A stretch of DNA of 64,000 nucleotides from an uncultured Thermoanaerobaculia bacterium. GTDB taxonomy: Bacteria > Acidobacteriota > Thermoanaerobaculia > Multivoradales > Multivoraceae. Shown here one piece after another: positions 17,556 to 27,343 of this stretch. The DNA is taken from the NCBI GenBank assembly GCA_951812325.1, contig OX638294.1, positions 4,440,859 through 4,504,858 of the forward strand. The letters run 5' to 3'. The translations under genes were made by a program, and so were the position numbers. Every line of letters starts with the position of its first letter. The first letter of the stretch is position 1. Below the pieces are notes generated by a model, which saw only the letters and a list, made by a program, of their open reading frames with translations, searched no databases and had not been told where the DNA came from.

Positions 17556-18623
17556 TCAGCCCCGCTCGGCCTGGAGCCGCGGGTCGATCACGTCCCTCAG
17601 GGTATCGCCAACCAGGTTGAAACTCAGCACCGCGAGGAAGATCGCCACGCAGGCGGGGGGAATCATGTGGCCGGCGGTGAACAGATTCTCGTAGCCGGAG
17701 CGCAGGATCGTGCCCCAGGAGGCGTCGGGCGGCTGGACGCCGAAGCCGAGCCAGGAGAGGCCGGCCTCGATCAGGATGGACACCGCGATGCCGAAGGTCA
17801 CGCTGACCAGGACCGGCGCCAGCGCGTTGGGCAGCAGGTGACGGAGGACGAGCTGGACCGGTCTGACTCCCAGGGAGCGGGCGGCGAGGGCGTAGTCCGT
17901 CTCGCGGATGCGCAGGATCTCGCCGCGGGCGAAACGCGCGATGCCGACCCAGCGGGTCAGCCCGATCACGATCATCACGTTCTCGATGCTGGGCGGGAAC
18001 CAGGCGAGGACCGCGAGGATCAGGAAGAACGGCGGGAAGCACATGACGACTTCGATGAAGCGCGAGATGACGAGGTCGGCGATGCCGCCCGCGTAGCCGG
18101 CGATGCAACCGAGCACGAGACCCAGGATGACCGCGATGCCCATCGACAGGAATCCGACCTTCATCGAAACCACGGTGCCGTGGACCATCCGCGACAGGAC
18201 GTCGCGCCCCGACTGGTCGGTGCCCAGCCAGTGGCGGCTGGAGGGACCGGCCAGGGGCTCGGCGGCGATTTCCCTCGGGCCGTAGCGCACCGGCGTCCAC
18301 AGCGCCCAGTCGCCGCGCTCCGGGTCGAACTCCCGCTTGAAGTCGAAGGTGGCCAGGCGGTAGGGCCGCTGCTTCCGGATGATCAGGCCCGTTCCCGGGA
18401 CCTGGTGGATGAGGTCGACGACCGCCGGAACGTAGAGGCCGCCGTCGAACCGGCACAGGATGGGCTGTTCGTTGGCCAGGATCGGCGACAGGAACGCGAC
18501 GAGGAACAGAACCGCCACGACGCACAGGCCGATCATGCCGAGCCGGTGGGTGCGAAACCGCCGCCAGGTGATCCCCCAGTACGAGCGTACCGGCGCGGGG
18601 TTGGTCCCGGACTCGACCGTCAT
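17556..18623 (-). CDS. Peptide ABC transporter permease, OppC/YejE-like
   Basis: 355 residues from an ATG two bases past the preceding stop. Six hydrophobic segments are visible, starting with MIGLCVVAVLFLVAFLSPIL. A periplasmic loop of about 90 residues (FDGGLYVPAVVDLIHQVPGT) recalls YejE-type permeases. The permease signature is present: GTDQSGRDVLSRMVHGT, the EAA loop YALAARSLGVRPVQLVLRHL, and AGLSWLGFGVQPPDASWG. It pairs with the OppB-like gene upstream. No ATPase or binding-protein gene is nearby, so those parts must come from elsewhere. It sits 83 bases upstream of sucA on the same strand. Confidence 0.9.
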   Translation of the reverse strand: MTVESGTNPAPVRSYWGITWRRFRTHRLGMIGLCVVAVLFLVAFLSPILANEQPILCRFDGGLYVPAVVDLIHQVPGTGLIIRKQRPYRLATFDFKREFDPERGDWALWTPVRYGPREIAAEPLAGPSSRHWLGTDQSGRDVLSRMVHGTVVSMKVGFLSMGIAVILGLVLGCIAGYAGGIADLVISRFIEVVMCFPPFFLILAVLAWFPPSIENVMIVIGLTRWVGIARFARGEILRIRETDYALAARSLGVRPVQLVLRHLLPNALAPVLVSVTFGIAVSILIEAGLSWLGFGVQPPDASWGTILRSGYENLFTAGHMIPPACVAIFLAVLSFNLVGDTLRDVIDPRLQAERG

Positions 18624-18625
18624 CG

Positions 18626-19606
<981 letters not shown>

Positions 19607-19722
19607 CGGCGATCTCGATGAGGTGAGGCTGCCTACAATACCGCTCCCATGAGCGCCACCCTGAGTTCGGGCTCCGAAGATCGTCCCGCGCGGCCGGCGG
19701 CGCGCGCAGCGGGGATTCCCCG

Positions 19723-21129
19723 GTGACGCCGTTTGTGCCGCGCGCGAGCCATGCCGTGCGTTCGTCACCGGGCGCGCGGATGGAGCTGATCGCGGTGTTG
19801 CGGCTGGCGACGCCGGTCATCCTCGTCCAGGTCGGCATGGTGCTGATGGGCGCCGTGGACACGATGATGCTGGGCCGGGTCTCCGAGGTCGACCTGGCGG
19901 CCGGCGCGATCGGCAACGCGTTCAGCATCGCCGTGATCTGGTCCTTCATCGGCATCCTGCTGGCGATCGATCCGATGGCTGCGCAGGCGTTCGGCGCCGG
20001 CGACCACCGGCAGATCAGCAGGGTGCTCTGCCGGGGGGTGGGGATGGCGGTCCTGCTGGCGGCGCCGGCGACCTTGATCGTGCTGGAACTGGATCGCTTG
20101 CTGCTGCTCACCGATCAGCCGCAGGCCATCGTCCCGCCGGCCTCCGCGTACCTTCGCGGCATCGCTCCCGGAGTCATCGCCTTTCTGCTCTTCATGTGTC
20201 TGCGACAGACGCTTCAGGCGATGAGCATCGTGCAACCGGCGCTGATCGCGATCGGCGTGGCCAATGTGTTCAACGTGATCGCGAACTGGGCGCTGATCTT
20301 CGGCCATCTCGGCTTCCCGGCGCTCGGTGTGCGTGGCTCCGCCTACGCCACGTCCGGATCCCGCTGGGTCATGCTGATCGTGGTGGCGGCGTTCGGATGG
20401 CGTCACCTGCGCCGCTACGTCGGCGGATGGAGGTGGTCCTGGCTACGTCCGGCCGCGCTCGGTTCCTTCCTGTTCGTGGGAGTGCCGATCGCGGTTCAGG
20501 TGTCGCTCGAGGTCACCGTGTTCAGTTACGCGGCCGTGCTCATCGGGCGCCTGGGGGAGGCGGAGCTCAGCGGTCACCAGGTGGCGATCAGCCTCGCCTC
20601 GATCTCCTTCATGGTGCCCCTGGGCTTCGCCGGCGCCGCGACCACGCGCGTGGGCAACGCGATCGGGCGCCGGGATCCGGCGGGGGCCCGCCGCTCCGCG
20701 CTGGTCTGCCTCAGCCTGGGCGCCGGCGTGATGATCGCCTTCGGCCTCGTCTTCTTCTCGCTGCCGCAGCTTCTCGCGCGCCTGTTCAGCGACGTGCCGG
20801 CGGTGGTCGCCGCGGCCGCCGCGTTGATTCCGATCGCCGGCCTGTTTCAGGTCGCCGACGGTCTGCAGGTTGCCGCCGCCGGGGTGCTGCGGGGAGCTGG
20901 CGACACGCGGTTTCCCGCGGCCGTCGCGCTCGTGGGGTACTGGGTCGTCGGCATGCCGGCCGGCGCCTGGTTGACCTTCGCGGGGGGGTTCGGTCCGAGC
21001 GGTGTGTGGTGGGGCCTGACCTTCGGTCTGGTCTTCGTCGCGATCTTCCTGGCGTTTCGGGTGCGCTGGCGACTCTGGCGGAGCGGCGCGGCGGGCCTGT
21101 TTCCGGCCGAAGCCGTCGAGGACGACTGA
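19723..21129 (+). CDS. MATE family multidrug exporter
   Basis: 468 residues from GTG 19723; the ATG at 19780 (MELIAVLRLATPVILVQVGM) is an equally good start because homology usually begins there. Twelve hydrophobic segments in two halves are apparent: VDTMMLGRVSEVDLAAGAIG in the first, and the matching VTVFSYAAVLIGRLGEAELS and ATTRVGNAIGRRDPAGARRS in the second. These are MatE repeats typical of NorM-like Na+ or H+ coupled cation exporters. It is divergent from oppB with about 115 bases between starts. The 3' end lies within a series of about 73-base tandem repeats. Confidence 0.92.
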   Translation: MTPFVPRASHAVRSSPGARMELIAVLRLATPVILVQVGMVLMGAVDTMMLGRVSEVDLAAGAIGNAFSIAVIWSFIGILLAIDPMAAQAFGAGDHRQISRVLCRGVGMAVLLAAPATLIVLELDRLLLLTDQPQAIVPPASAYLRGIAPGVIAFLLFMCLRQTLQAMSIVQPALIAIGVANVFNVIANWALIFGHLGFPALGVRGSAYATSGSRWVMLIVVAAFGWRHLRRYVGGWRWSWLRPAALGSFLFVGVPIAVQVSLEVTVFSYAAVLIGRLGEAELSGHQVAISLASISFMVPLGFAGAATTRVGNAIGRRDPAGARRSALVCLSLGAGVMIAFGLVFFSLPQLLARLFSDVPAVVAAAAALIPIAGLFQVADGLQVAAAGVLRGAGDTRFPAAVALVGYWVVGMPAGAWLTFAGGFGPSGVWWGLTFGLVFVAIFLAFRVRWRLWRSGAAGLFPAEAVEDD

Positions 21130-21290
21130 AGGGACTCGCAGGCCGTGGTCGGGCGGTAGCAGTCCGGGTCCTGTTCACGGCCGGAGCCGTCGGAGACGGC
21201 TGATGGAGGTCGCACGGCGTGGTCGGGCTCGGCAGATCCGGCGCTGTTTCCTGGTCGGCGCCGTTGAGGACGGATGATGGAGGCTTCATC
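21096..21290. repeat. Three degenerate tandem repeats of about 73 bp
   Basis: Units begin near 21096, 21170 and 21243. Each has the order CTGTT.., a GGCCGG/GGTCGG block, GCCGT.GAGGACG, TGA, then GGA.G. The first two also share GTGGTCGGGC. The first unit covers the last 11 codons and stop of the MATE gene, so the gene's 3' end appears to have been copied downstream twice and then diverged. Confidence 0.55.
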
Positions 21291-21360
21291 GCGGGCCGCT
21301 GGGCGGATAGTCTCCCGCCGGCCCCGAGAGTCTCCGGACGCGAGGGAGGTCCAGCCAGCC

Positions 21361-22608
21361 ATGCCGAGCAAGCCAGTCACTCCGAAGAAGAAGGCCGTCC
21401 TCGCCTACAGCGGCGGTCTCGACACTTCCGTCATCCTGCGCACCCTGCAGGAACGTGGTTTCGACGTCGTCGCCGTGATCGTCGACGTTGGTCAGCGCGA
21501 GGACTTCGACCATCAGGCCCGCCGCGCCGAGGCGATAGGCGCCTCCAGGGTCTACGTCGAGGACCTGCGACGTGAGTTCGTGACCGACTTCATCTACCCG
21601 GCGATCGCCGGCAACGCGGTCTACGAGAACCGCTACCTGCTCGGCACCGCGCTGGCCCGGCCGCTGATCGCCCGCTGCCAGGCCGAGATAGCGATCCGCG
21701 AGGGCGCCGACGTCCTCTCCCACGGCGCGACCGGGAAGGGCAACGATCAGGTCCGGTTCGAACTCGCCTATGCCGCGCTGGCGCCACAGGTCGAAATCTA
21801 CGCGCCGTGGAAGGACGTCGAGTTCCTGCGCCGGTTCCAGGGCCGCACCGATCTTCTGAACTACGCCGAGGAACAGGGCATCCCGATCGAGGCGTCGTCC
21901 GAGAAGCCGTACAGCATGGACGAGAACCTGATGCACAAGAGTTACGAGGCCGGCCTGCTGGAAGACCCGATGCAGACGCCGACCGAGGACATGTTCTCGC
22001 TTACGGTCTCTCCGCTCGACGCGCCGGACGATCCGACCGACATAGAGGTCGAGTTCAAGGACGCTCGCCCGGTGCGGGTGCGAAACCGGACCGCCGGCGT
22101 CGAGCACTCCGATGCGCTGACCCTGTTCGAGTACCTGAACGAACTCGGCGGCCGGAACGGGATCGGCCGGATCGACATCGTCGAGAACCGGTTCGTCGGC
22201 ATCAAGTCGCGCGGTGTCTACGAGACCCCCGGCGGCACGATCCTCCACCATGCGCTGCGCGACCTCGAGGGCGTCGCGATGGACCGGGAGGTGCAGCGCT
22301 TGCGCGACGGCCTGTCGCCCAAGTTCGCCGAGCTGATCTACAACGGCTTCTGGTTCGCGCCCGAGATGGAGTTCATCCGCGCCGCCTTCCTCCAGGCCGA
22401 GCGGATCATCGACGGCACAGTCCACCTGCGGCTCTACAAGGGCAATGTGACGATCCTCGGCCGCGAATCGCCGAGTTCACTCTACGACCGGAACCTGTCG
22501 TCGATGGACGTCGAAGGCGGCTATGACCAGACGGACGCCCGCGGCTTCATCCGCCTGAATGCGCTACGGCTCAAGGCGCACCAGGTGATCGTCGGCGGCC
22601 GGTCGTGA
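21361..22608 (+). CDS. argG: Argininosuccinate synthase
   Basis: 415 residues from an ATG preceded by GGGAGGT at good spacing. It joins citrulline and aspartate using ATP in arginine synthesis. The PP-loop AYSGGLDTSV is at residues 14-23. Also seen are YLLGTALARPLIA, SHGATGKGNDQVRFEL (substrate binding), EKPYSMDENLMHKSYEAG, and the C-terminal tail RLYKGNVTILGRESPSSLYD. The length is normal. No other arginine gene is next to it. Upstream are the degenerate repeats that follow the MATE gene. Confidence 0.97.
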   Translation: MPSKPVTPKKKAVLAYSGGLDTSVILRTLQERGFDVVAVIVDVGQREDFDHQARRAEAIGASRVYVEDLRREFVTDFIYPAIAGNAVYENRYLLGTALARPLIARCQAEIAIREGADVLSHGATGKGNDQVRFELAYAALAPQVEIYAPWKDVEFLRRFQGRTDLLNYAEEQGIPIEASSEKPYSMDENLMHKSYEAGLLEDPMQTPTEDMFSLTVSPLDAPDDPTDIEVEFKDARPVRVRNRTAGVEHSDALTLFEYLNELGGRNGIGRIDIVENRFVGIKSRGVYETPGGTILHHALRDLEGVAMDREVQRLRDGLSPKFAELIYNGFWFAPEMEFIRAAFLQAERIIDGTVHLRLYKGNVTILGRESPSSLYDRNLSSMDVEGGYDQTDARGFIRLNALRLKAHQVIVGGRS

Positions 22609-22623
22609 GGGTCAGCGATCCGG

Positions 22624-24216
22624 TCAGCCGATCGTGAAACGGACCTGACCGGCAACGCCGAGCCTGTACTCCGCGAAGTCACTGCTCAGCGTGACCAGCG
22701 GACGCTCGGCTGTGACCTCCAGGTTCACCCGGTGGGGCGAGCCCTTGCGCGTCGAGTGGCGGACGCCGAGCCGAAGGTGTTCCTGCCCGGTTGCCGACCT
22801 GGCCATGGCCTGCGCGAAGGGCGTCACCAACGATGCGCCGATTCCTACTCCCCATGCGACTTCGACCCGAGTCTGCGACGCTCCCGGATCCATCCGGGCG
22901 GAGGCGGTGGCGAGCGCATCGGGGGACATTCCGATCCACCGGGGAGCGTCGGAGCGCCACAGGGCGTTCGCACGCGCCGCGGCGCCGCCAAACTGCTGGG
23001 CGACCAGCAACGACAGTCCCTCGCCGTCCCTTGTCGCTGGACGAAGCTCGATCGTGGCGCCCACGCTCTCTTCCTCGTAGCGGGCCAGGCCCTGGGTGAC
23101 CAGAGTCCTGCCGGTGGCCTGGACCCGTAGCCGACCGTCGGCGGAGATCAGTTCCAGGCCGCCCACGAGTTCCGTCCCGGTTCCTCTGGTCGAGGAGCCG
23201 CCGTCATAGCGTTGGGCGACTTGGGTGAAGGGGCGGAAGACCGTCGCGCCGACCTTGCGGGTCAGGGAGCCCTCGAGACCGATGCGTCCCCTGCTCGCGT
23301 CGCCGCCGAGACTGGCGTCCCCGGTAGATCGGCCGAGGTGTTCCCCGCCTTCGATGACGGCCGAGCCGATGTCGCCGCGCAGGGCGAACTCGAGTGCCCC
23401 GGCTTTCGCCACCTGCTGGCGGAAGCCGGCGAGGCCAAGCCGCATCCGTGCATCCGAGGACGGGGGCGCTCCCGCTGTCGTGTCCGTGCCTCGAACGAGG
23501 TCGCCCTGGCCCATGGCCCCCACCGCCCAGAGCTCTGTCCGGCACGACTTCCGGGACGGCCCGCGGCAACCCGCTGCATAGCGGGCGTAAGGGTAGACGC
23601 CGCCCAGGTCGAGACGCACGGCGCCGCTGCCCGCGTTCGCGAGCCGATAGCGCCCGGTGGCGTCGAACCAGGACACGGCGGTCCCGAACATGAGACGCCC
23701 GGCTGTGTAGTCCACGCCGACGAAGGGCAGTTCAGGCGCGACCGTGTACGCGTTCCCGCCCGTTCGTCCGCGGACGGATTGACGAACCCCCGCCCCCCAG
23801 AGCGCCAGCTTTCCGGTTGGGCGTTCGTCGTCGAGCGGCTCCACCTTGCGGACGAACTCGAAACTGTCCGTCGCGAAGTCGAAGTCCATGTCGGGTGTTC
23901 CGCACGCCTCGTGACCCGCTGCGCGGCCTCTCTCCAGGTCGATGCGCTCCACGTCGATGCGGTTGCGGCGCGCGGCTTCGCAGCTGTCGAGCGACTTCAT
24001 CTTCACGCGGTTACGGTCCGGCCTCGCCTTGAACCGTCGTACGACAATGTCCGTCGCGCCAAGCAGCATCCCGCGCGCGAAACCGCCAAGGACCGCTTCC
24101 TCTACTTGCTGCTCCGTTCCGCTGTTTCCCGAAAGATCGGCTGGCCCTGACGCACGGGCCGATCCAAAAGGAAGGGCGACCAGGGCCAGAGCGCAGCAGC
24201 AGGAGGTTCGGTACAA
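22624..24216 (-). CDS. Exported protein with autotransporter-like beta-barrel
   Basis: 530 residues from a TTG start. The N-terminal 23 residues form a signal peptide (SCCCALALVALPFGSARA). Residues 45-110 are basic and helical (DIVVRRFKARPDRNRV). From about 130 on, alternating strands with aromatic and Gly spacing (KLALWGAGVRQSV, PFVGVDYTAGRLMFGTAVSW, FRPFTQVAQRYDGG, TELVGGLELISADGRLRVQA, AEYRLGVAGQVRFTIG) read as an outer-membrane barrel, resembling C-terminal barrels of large adhesin-like proteins but without the passenger. The last residue is G rather than the usual aromatic. Function unknown. It is convergent with argG, 15 bases away. Confidence 0.65.
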   Translation of the reverse strand: MYRTSCCCALALVALPFGSARASGPADLSGNSGTEQQVEEAVLGGFARGMLLGATDIVVRRFKARPDRNRVKMKSLDSCEAARRNRIDVERIDLERGRAAGHEACGTPDMDFDFATDSFEFVRKVEPLDDERPTGKLALWGAGVRQSVRGRTGGNAYTVAPELPFVGVDYTAGRLMFGTAVSWFDATGRYRLANAGSGAVRLDLGGVYPYARYAAGCRGPSRKSCRTELWAVGAMGQGDLVRGTDTTAGAPPSSDARMRLGLAGFRQQVAKAGALEFALRGDIGSAVIEGGEHLGRSTGDASLGGDASRGRIGLEGSLTRKVGATVFRPFTQVAQRYDGGSSTRGTGTELVGGLELISADGRLRVQATGRTLVTQGLARYEEESVGATIELRPATRDGEGLSLLVAQQFGGAAARANALWRSDAPRWIGMSPDALATASARMDPGASQTRVEVAWGVGIGASLVTPFAQAMARSATGQEHLRLGVRHSTRKGSPHRVNLEVTAERPLVTLSSDFAEYRLGVAGQVRFTIG

Positions 24217-24312
24217 GCGTCAGGTCCTTTGGCTGGTGGTTCCCTTGCGAGTGTTTCGGCGTGACTCGTTCAACCAGACGGATGCGAGCGTGTCGCCAGC
24301 GCTCAGAGGACT

Positions 24313-25284
24313 CTACCCCGAAAGCGCCGCGAGCTTCTCGGTCAACAGCGGGACGACCGCCTTGTAGTCCTCGACGATGCCGAAGCTGCAGTGCTTGAAG
24401 ATCGGCGCGTCGGCGTCCGTGTTGATCGCGGCAACGACCTTGCTGTCGCCCATGCCGAGGAGGTGCTGGCTGGCGCCGGAGATCGCGATCGCGATGTAGA
24501 GCTCGGGGGCGACCTTCTTGCCGGTCTGGCCGACCTGCCAGTTCGGGGGCACCCAGCCGGCGTCGCAGGCGGCGCGTGAGGCGCCCTGCTCGGCGCCGAT
24601 CGTGTCGGCGAGCTTCCCCAGTTCCTGGAAGGGTTCGGGACCGCCGAGTCCGCGGCCGCCGGAGACGATGACCGGGGCGTCCTCGAGCCGGACGCCTTCC
24701 TGGGCGGCCATTTCACGGCCGACGATCCGGATGCGTGGCGGGTCGAGGTTCAGGTCGACCGATGTCACGTCCCCTGATGACGGCTGTTCGGGGGCCGGTT
24801 CGAAGCCGCGCGCCCGCAGCCAGACGACCGCCGGGCTCTTCTTCAGCCGGTAGATCGAGATCGCCTTGCCGCCGTAGGCGGTGCGCTGGGCCAGCAGGTG
24901 ATCGCCGTCCATGCGGATTGCCGCCGCGTCGGCCATCGAGCTGCCGCCAAGTCGGTGAGCGAGCCGGGGCGCGATCTCCTGGCTGTAGGTGTCGTTGCTC
25001 AGCAGCACGGCGACGTAGTCCCCGCTTCCCCCGGCGTGGAGCTGCTCGGCTGCCTGCAGTGCCTGCTCGGGCTGGACGTCCCGCAGCTCCTCGTTGGCGC
25101 CAAGCACGACGCGGTCGGCAACGGCCGCCATCGCGGCGACCGCTTCCTCGTCGGCGGGGCCGATGACCAGCACATGGAGCTCGCCGCCGACGCTTCCAGC
25201 CAGGGCGCGCCCGGCGCCGACGGCGCCCTGCGCGGCGCGGTCGTAGCCGAAACTTCCCAGAACACAGACTGCAACGTTCGCCAT
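24313..25284 (-). CDS. etfA: Electron transfer flavoprotein alpha subunit
   Basis: 323 residues from an ATG with AGGAG 6-7 bases upstream. It binds the FAD that carries electrons from acyl-CoA dehydrogenases. The C-terminal FAD signature is clear (PELYIAIAISGASQHLLGMG followed by SKVVAAINTDADAPIF), as are GGRGLGG (VSGGRGLGGPEPFQELGKLA) and CDAGWVPPNWQVGQTGK. It lies 43 bases after etfB on the same strand. The likely electron acceptor is the membrane Fe-S protein at 34505-36607. Confidence 0.96.
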   Translation of the reverse strand: MANVAVCVLGSFGYDRAAQGAVGAGRALAGSVGGELHVLVIGPADEEAVAAMAAVADRVVLGANEELRDVQPEQALQAAEQLHAGGSGDYVAVLLSNDTYSQEIAPRLAHRLGGSSMADAAAIRMDGDHLLAQRTAYGGKAISIYRLKKSPAVVWLRARGFEPAPEQPSSGDVTSVDLNLDPPRIRIVGREMAAQEGVRLEDAPVIVSGGRGLGGPEPFQELGKLADTIGAEQGASRAACDAGWVPPNWQVGQTGKKVAPELYIAIAISGASQHLLGMGDSKVVAAINTDADAPIFKHCSFGIVEDYKAVVPLLTEKLAALSG

Positions 25285-25327
25285 CTTTCTCTCCTTCTGC
25301 GGTCTCTACCGGGGTTCCTGCTCCGCG

Positions 25328-26149
25328 TCAGCCGATCGAGGCCACGACTTCGTGGATCTTCCGCGCCAGTTGATCGACCCGCTCGTCCAGCGTGTCGCCC
25401 TCGGCGAGCTCGCAATCGACTTCGTCCGTCGGCACGAAGATCTCCTCGACTTCGAAGCTCGAGAAGCCGTTCCGGATCTCGTCGCCGTCCAGTCCGAGGT
25501 CGGCCGGACTCACCTTCCGGAGCGGCTTGCGGTAGGACATCATCACGTCGCGCGTCTTCGGGATGCGCGGCACGTTGTCCTCGTTGTTCGTGATCGTGAC
25601 GACGAACGGGGGTTCGGCTTCCGCGACCTCGATGCCGACGTCGGTCTGGCGACGGAGTGTGATGCCGCCGTTGCCGGGACTCAGGCTCTCGACGAAGCCG
25701 AGCGCGGGCCGGCCGAGTTCTTCGGCCAGTACGCCGCCGGTCTGACCGGTGCCCCAGTCGCCCGATTCCCGGCCGACGAGCACGGCGTCGAACGGGCCGC
25801 CGTCCTGCTCGAGGCGCAAGATGGCAGCCGCGAGCACCTGCCCAACGGCCGCGGCGTCGGGATTCGTGTTGCCCTCGCGTTCCACGAGGCACGCTTCGTC
25901 GACGGTCATTGCCATCGCCTTGCGCAGGCAGTCCTCAGCCGAAGACTCTCCGTAGCAGAGCGCGGTGACCTTGACGTCGCCGGCAGCCTCCCTGAACTGG
26001 AGCGCGGTCTCGACCGCGTTTTCGCAGAAGATGTTCGTGACCAGGTTCGCGCCGCCGCGTTTGGCCGCCTTGGCCGCCGGGTCGATCTCGAAGTCCCGGG
26101 CCGGAACGTCCGGGTCGAGGATCTGCTTCAGGCAGACAAGCACTCTCAT
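25328..26149 (-). CDS. etfB: Electron transfer flavoprotein beta subunit
   Basis: 273 residues. The ATG start overlaps the tetR stop (ATGA), so the two are translationally coupled. It binds AMP and docks to EtfA. Signature parts are MRVLVCLKQILDPDVPARDF, ENAVETALQFREAAGDVKVT, DAVLVGRESGDWGTGQTGGV (AMP/ADP loop) and PRIPKTRDVMMSYRKPL with the recognition-loop region near residue 190. The length is slightly over the usual 250-265. It forms one operon with tetR and etfA. Confidence 0.95.
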   Translation of the reverse strand: MRVLVCLKQILDPDVPARDFEIDPAAKAAKRGGANLVTNIFCENAVETALQFREAAGDVKVTALCYGESSAEDCLRKAMAMTVDEACLVEREGNTNPDAAAVGQVLAAAILRLEQDGGPFDAVLVGRESGDWGTGQTGGVLAEELGRPALGFVESLSPGNGGITLRRQTDVGIEVAEAEPPFVVTITNNEDNVPRIPKTRDVMMSYRKPLRKVSPADLGLDGDEIRNGFSSFEVEEIFVPTDEVDCELAEGDTLDERVDQLARKIHEVVASIG

Positions 26150-26808
26150 TCTCGATTCTCCTTCCCTGTGGGCGAACCTTCGTTGTGAGTCAACACGGCC
26201 GAAACCGCCATCCGGGTCACTTCCGCGACGACTTCATCCGCGTCGAGCCGCCCGTCCGCCCGGTACCAGCGCGAGATCCACAGCACCATGCCGACGAGAC
26301 TGAAGGCGCCAATCGTCGGGTCGAGGCCGAGGACCTTGCCCTCGTCGCGCAGGGCAGCGAGGGTGTCGGCGATGAACTCGACGTAGTCCCGCTGCCTGCC
26401 GATGATGTCGGCACGGTCATCGGGCAGCAGCCCCTCGAGTTCGTTGACCAGGATGGTCAGCGCCGACGAATCCTGGGTGATCAGGCGCGCGTGCCTGGAG
26501 ACGATCGTCTCCAGGCGGGCCTGCGGATCCTGCTCGCGGCGCGCCGGTTCGATGACCTGCGCGTCGAGCTGGTCCATCGCGAAGCTCATGATCGCGAACA
26601 GCAGGTCCTGCTTGCCCTTGATGTAGTAGTAGAGCCCGGCCTTGGTCAGTCCCACGGCGGCCGCGATGTCGTTGATCGAGGTGGCGTGGTACCCCTTGCG
26701 GTGGAAGATGCGCGCCGCGTTGCGGTAGATCCCGGCCCGGCGGTCCGGGTCGGTTTCGCCGGTCGCGGTGCGGCCGGTCGCGTGCAGGGCGCTGTCCAGG
26801 GAGGTCAT
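26146..26808 (-). CDS. TetR-family regulator of the etf operon
   Basis: About 220 residues from ATG 26808; a GTG at 26886 would add 26. The DNA-binding domain is RAGIYRNAARIFHRKGYHAT, then SINDIAAAVGLTKAGLYYYI with the helix-turn-helix near residues 45-65. The C-terminal ligand domain has helices like those of acyl-CoA-metabolism regulators (LTILVNELEGLLPDDRADII). Being first in tetR-etfB-etfA, it probably autoregulates and controls ETF supply in response to an acyl-CoA or similar ligand. A near-palindromic operator candidate lies upstream at 26950-26967. Confidence 0.88.
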   Translation of the reverse strand: MTSLDSALHATGRTATGETDPDRRAGIYRNAARIFHRKGYHATSINDIAAAVGLTKAGLYYYIKGKQDLLFAIMSFAMDQLDAQVIEPARREQDPQARLETIVSRHARLITQDSSALTILVNELEGLLPDDRADIIGRQRDYVEFIADTLAALRDEGKVLGLDPTIGAFSLVGMVLWISRWYRADGRLDADEVVAEVTRMAVSAVLTHNEGSPTGKENRE

Positions 26809-26949
26809 CGGATCGAGGCGTCCCGAAGGGTCACGGCGGCCGGGAACCTGCGCCGCAGAAGTGGGCGGAGGGGAGTTCCGGGGCACGGCATCCCGGTGAC
26901 CTGGGGGCTGCGGCTAGACATGGATTCGCGACACGCTGGCAGCCAGTCT

Positions 26950-26967
26950 ACCGACCGCCCGGTAGGT
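26950..26967. promoter_or_regulatory. Candidate TetR operator
   Basis: ACCGACCG-CC-CGGTAGGT is an 18-base inverted repeat with 7 of 8 arm positions matching. It lies between the divergent tetR-etfBA operon and the methyltransferase locus. From memory it resembles ACCGACCGGTCGGT-type palindromes bound by some TetR regulators of fatty-acid metabolism. Binding is inferred from place and symmetry. Confidence 0.45.
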
Positions 26968-27052
26968 TGGCAACGGATTCGTCGATGATCGTCGTGGTGA
27001 ACAGTTGGACTCGGGTTCCTGGGAAGCAGTTGGCGTTAGGGTAACGCGTGAC

Positions 27053-27343
27053 ATGAACGCGCTCGCTCTCCTTGATCGGCTGGTAGCGGAGAACGGACTG
27101 CGCAGTCCGTCGAAGCTCGGTCCCGGCGCCGTACGGGCGGTCGTCGTCGGACCCGTGGAAGTGGCGGTTGCCAGGCAGGCGGATGAGAGGTGGCTGCGGG
27201 CGCGATGGCGGGAGCGCGTTCGGAACACGGCGCAGCCTTACCTGCTGGTCGCTGACGAGTCGGACGGCGCGCCGGATCCGGTTCGCGTGCTTGGGCCGAG
27301 CCGCCCGGACGGCGGTACAGGTCGTCGACGCCAGGTTGCTTGA
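27053..27343 (+). pseudogene. N-terminal fragment of the methyltransferase, out of frame
   Basis: A 96-codon ORF from an ATG (MNALALLDRLVAENGLRSPS), ending in a frame different from the large methyltransferase ORF. Up to about DPVRVLGPSRPDG it reads like coding sequence, and the other frame picks up at once with AVQVVDARLLERALERVAKE near 27320. A single-base indel around 27315-27325 would join them into one protein beginning here. It may be a real inactivating frameshift or an assembly error. If real, the methyltransferase loses about 90 N-terminal residues. Confidence 0.5.

Noticed and set aside
14608..17694. Long plus-strand frame opposite sucA (over 1000 codons)
   Set aside because: Exact shadow of sucA with no recognisable domain.
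17473..18525. Apparent N-terminal extension of SucA
   Set aside because: The frame is open upstream but reads as Arg/Pro-rich noise over the OppC gene; SucA begins at the canonical MNEQ start.
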